From Streptomonospora salina (lineage in GTDB: Bacteria; Actinomycetota; Actinomycetes; Streptosporangiales; Streptosporangiaceae), in the NCBI RefSeq assembly GCF_014204715.1, contig NZ_JACHLY010000001.1, positions 682,001-746,000 of the forward strand: a stretch of 64,000 nucleotides of DNA, in the 5' to 3' direction. The notes below the pieces were generated by a model. The model had not been told where the DNA came from and made no database searches. It saw only the letters and a list, made by a program, of their open reading frames with translations. The position numbers and the translations under genes were made by a program. Numbering within the stretch: position 1 is the stretch's first letter; every line of letters begins with the position of its first letter. Below are positions 63,189-64,000 of this stretch, piece by piece.

Positions 63189-64000
63189 CTAGCGGCGCTC
63201 GCGCACCGCGCGGACGATCTCCTCGGCGGCGTCGTCGAGCGTCACCCCGTTGTTCTGGGAACCGTCGCGGTAGCGGAACGACACGGCGCCCTTGGCGATG
63301 TCGTCGTCGCCGGCCAGCAGCATGAACGGGATCTTCTGCTTCTGGGCGTTGCGGATCTTCTTCTGCATCCGGTCGTCACCGGAGTCGACCTCGGCGCGGA
63401 CGCCCTCGGCGCGCAGCCGCTCGGCGAATCCCGCCAGGTAGGGCGCGTGCTCGTCGGCGATGGGGATGCCCACCGCCTGCACCGGCGCCAGCCAGGCGGG
63501 GAACGCGCCGGCGTAGTGCTCCAGCAGCACGCCGAAGAACCGCTCGATCGAGCCGAACAGGGCACGGTGGATCATGATCGGGCGGCGGCGGGATCCGTCG
63601 GCGGCGGTGTACTCCAGCTCGAAGCGCTTGGGCTGCTGGAAGTCGACCTGCAGGGTGGCCATCTGCCAGGTGCGGCCGATGGCGTCCTTGGCCTGCACCG
63701 AGACCTTGGGACCGTAGTAGGCGGCACCGCCGGGATCCATGACCAGGTCCAGCCCCTGCTTCTCGGCGGCCTGGCGCAGGGTCGCGGTGGCCTCCTCCCA
63801 CTCCTCGGGCTCGCCGATGAACTTCTCGGACTCGCCGCGGGTGGACAGCTCCAGGTAGAAGTCGCTGAGCCCGTAGTCGCGGAGCAGGTCCAGCACGAAC
63901 GTGAGCAGGCTGTCCAGCTCGTCGGGGGCCTGTTCGCGGGTGCAGTAGATGTGGGAGTCGTCCTGGGTGAATCCGCGGGCGCGGGTCAGGCCGTGCACGA
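63189..64000 (-). CDS. thrS: Threonyl-tRNA synthetase, C-terminal part
   Basis: The last 270 residues are in the window; the gene begins beyond the right edge. Class II motifs are seen: [15 protein letters not shown] (motif 2 region), [20 protein letters not shown] with the zinc and threonine pocket, [16 protein letters not shown], and motif 3 [20 protein letters not shown]. The anticodon-binding domain follows ([53 protein letters not shown]). It charges tRNA-Thr. It ends on a strong palindrome. Confidence 0.98.
   Translation of the reverse strand, partial: VHGLTRARGFTQDDSHIYCTREQAPDELDSLLTFVLDLLRDYGLSDFYLELSTRGESEKFIGEPEEWEEATATLRQAAEKQGLDLVMDPGGAAYYGPKVSVQAKDAIGRTWQMATLQVDFQQPKRFELEYTAADGSRRRPIMIHRALFGSIERFFGVLLEHYAGAFPAWLAPVQAVGIPIADEHAPYLAGFAERLRAEGVRAEVDSGDDRMQKKIRNAQKQKIPFMLLAGDDDIAKGAVSFRYRDGSQNNGVTLDDAAEEIVRAVRERR

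Overview
The window is high-GC DNA (low to mid 70s percent by eye) with strong third-position G/C. It comes from the chromosome of an actinobacterium, and the gene content and order fit the Streptosporangiales, most likely Nocardiopsaceae. Supporting signs are F420-linked enzymes (two LLM-family oxidoreductases and an F420:NADP reductase), a caa3-type CtaG fused to CopD, a CsoR/CopZ pair, a LAL-type LuxR regulator, and many genes whose start codon sits 6-9 bases after a TANNNT box (leaderless promoters). Genus and species cannot be fixed from the sequence. The window has about 55 protein genes, no rRNA or tRNA that I could recognise, and no CRISPR array.

Left part (1-13.7 kb): nitrogen and cofactor housekeeping. 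It holds the start of glnE, an SMR exporter with its TetR regulator, a LAL regulator, nadE, a glutamine-synthetase-like gene lacking the adenylylation tyrosine, an orphan response regulator, panB, an F420-dependent oxidoreductase and npdG. Next (13.9-21.5 kb) is a leftward peptidase block: map, an internally deleted M55 D-aminopeptidase, an M20 peptidase, an S9 oligopeptidase and an S66 LD-carboxypeptidase, with the broken end of an Opp/Dpp ABC ATPase close by. I read it as a partly decayed locus for peptide or murein-peptide use.

Middle part (21.6-39.4 kb): a membrane hydrolase-like protein, an O-methyltransferase, sbcD-sbcC, an aldo/keto reductase, a P-loop protein, a second LLM oxidoreductase, a CopD-CtaG fusion, then ald flanked by two TIM-barrel proteins that have lost most catalytic residues of their families (an allantoinase/dihydroorotase relative and an N-acylamino acid racemase/MenC relative). 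A 621-bp remnant of an IS200/IS605 element lies between ald and the second of these. A MaoC-type hydratase closes the stretch.

Right part (39.4-64 kb): a leftward surface-glycan operon (two GT2 glycosyltransferases, a membrane coiled-coil methyltransferase-like protein, an acyltransferase-3/SGNH protein) facing a small sulfotransferase-like gene; decayed sequence ending in the C-terminus of an SMC-like ATPase; sodA; a HAD phosphatase; DUF4126 and DUF2630 proteins; csoR-copZ with its operator; ndh; a TetR gene divergent from a three-gene acyl-CoA carboxylase/dehydrogenase operon with a 41-bp nested operator between them; three perfect copies of a 106-bp repeat; an MGT-like glycosyltransferase divergent from a MarR-type regulator; an alpha/beta hydrolase; and the 3' part of thrS.
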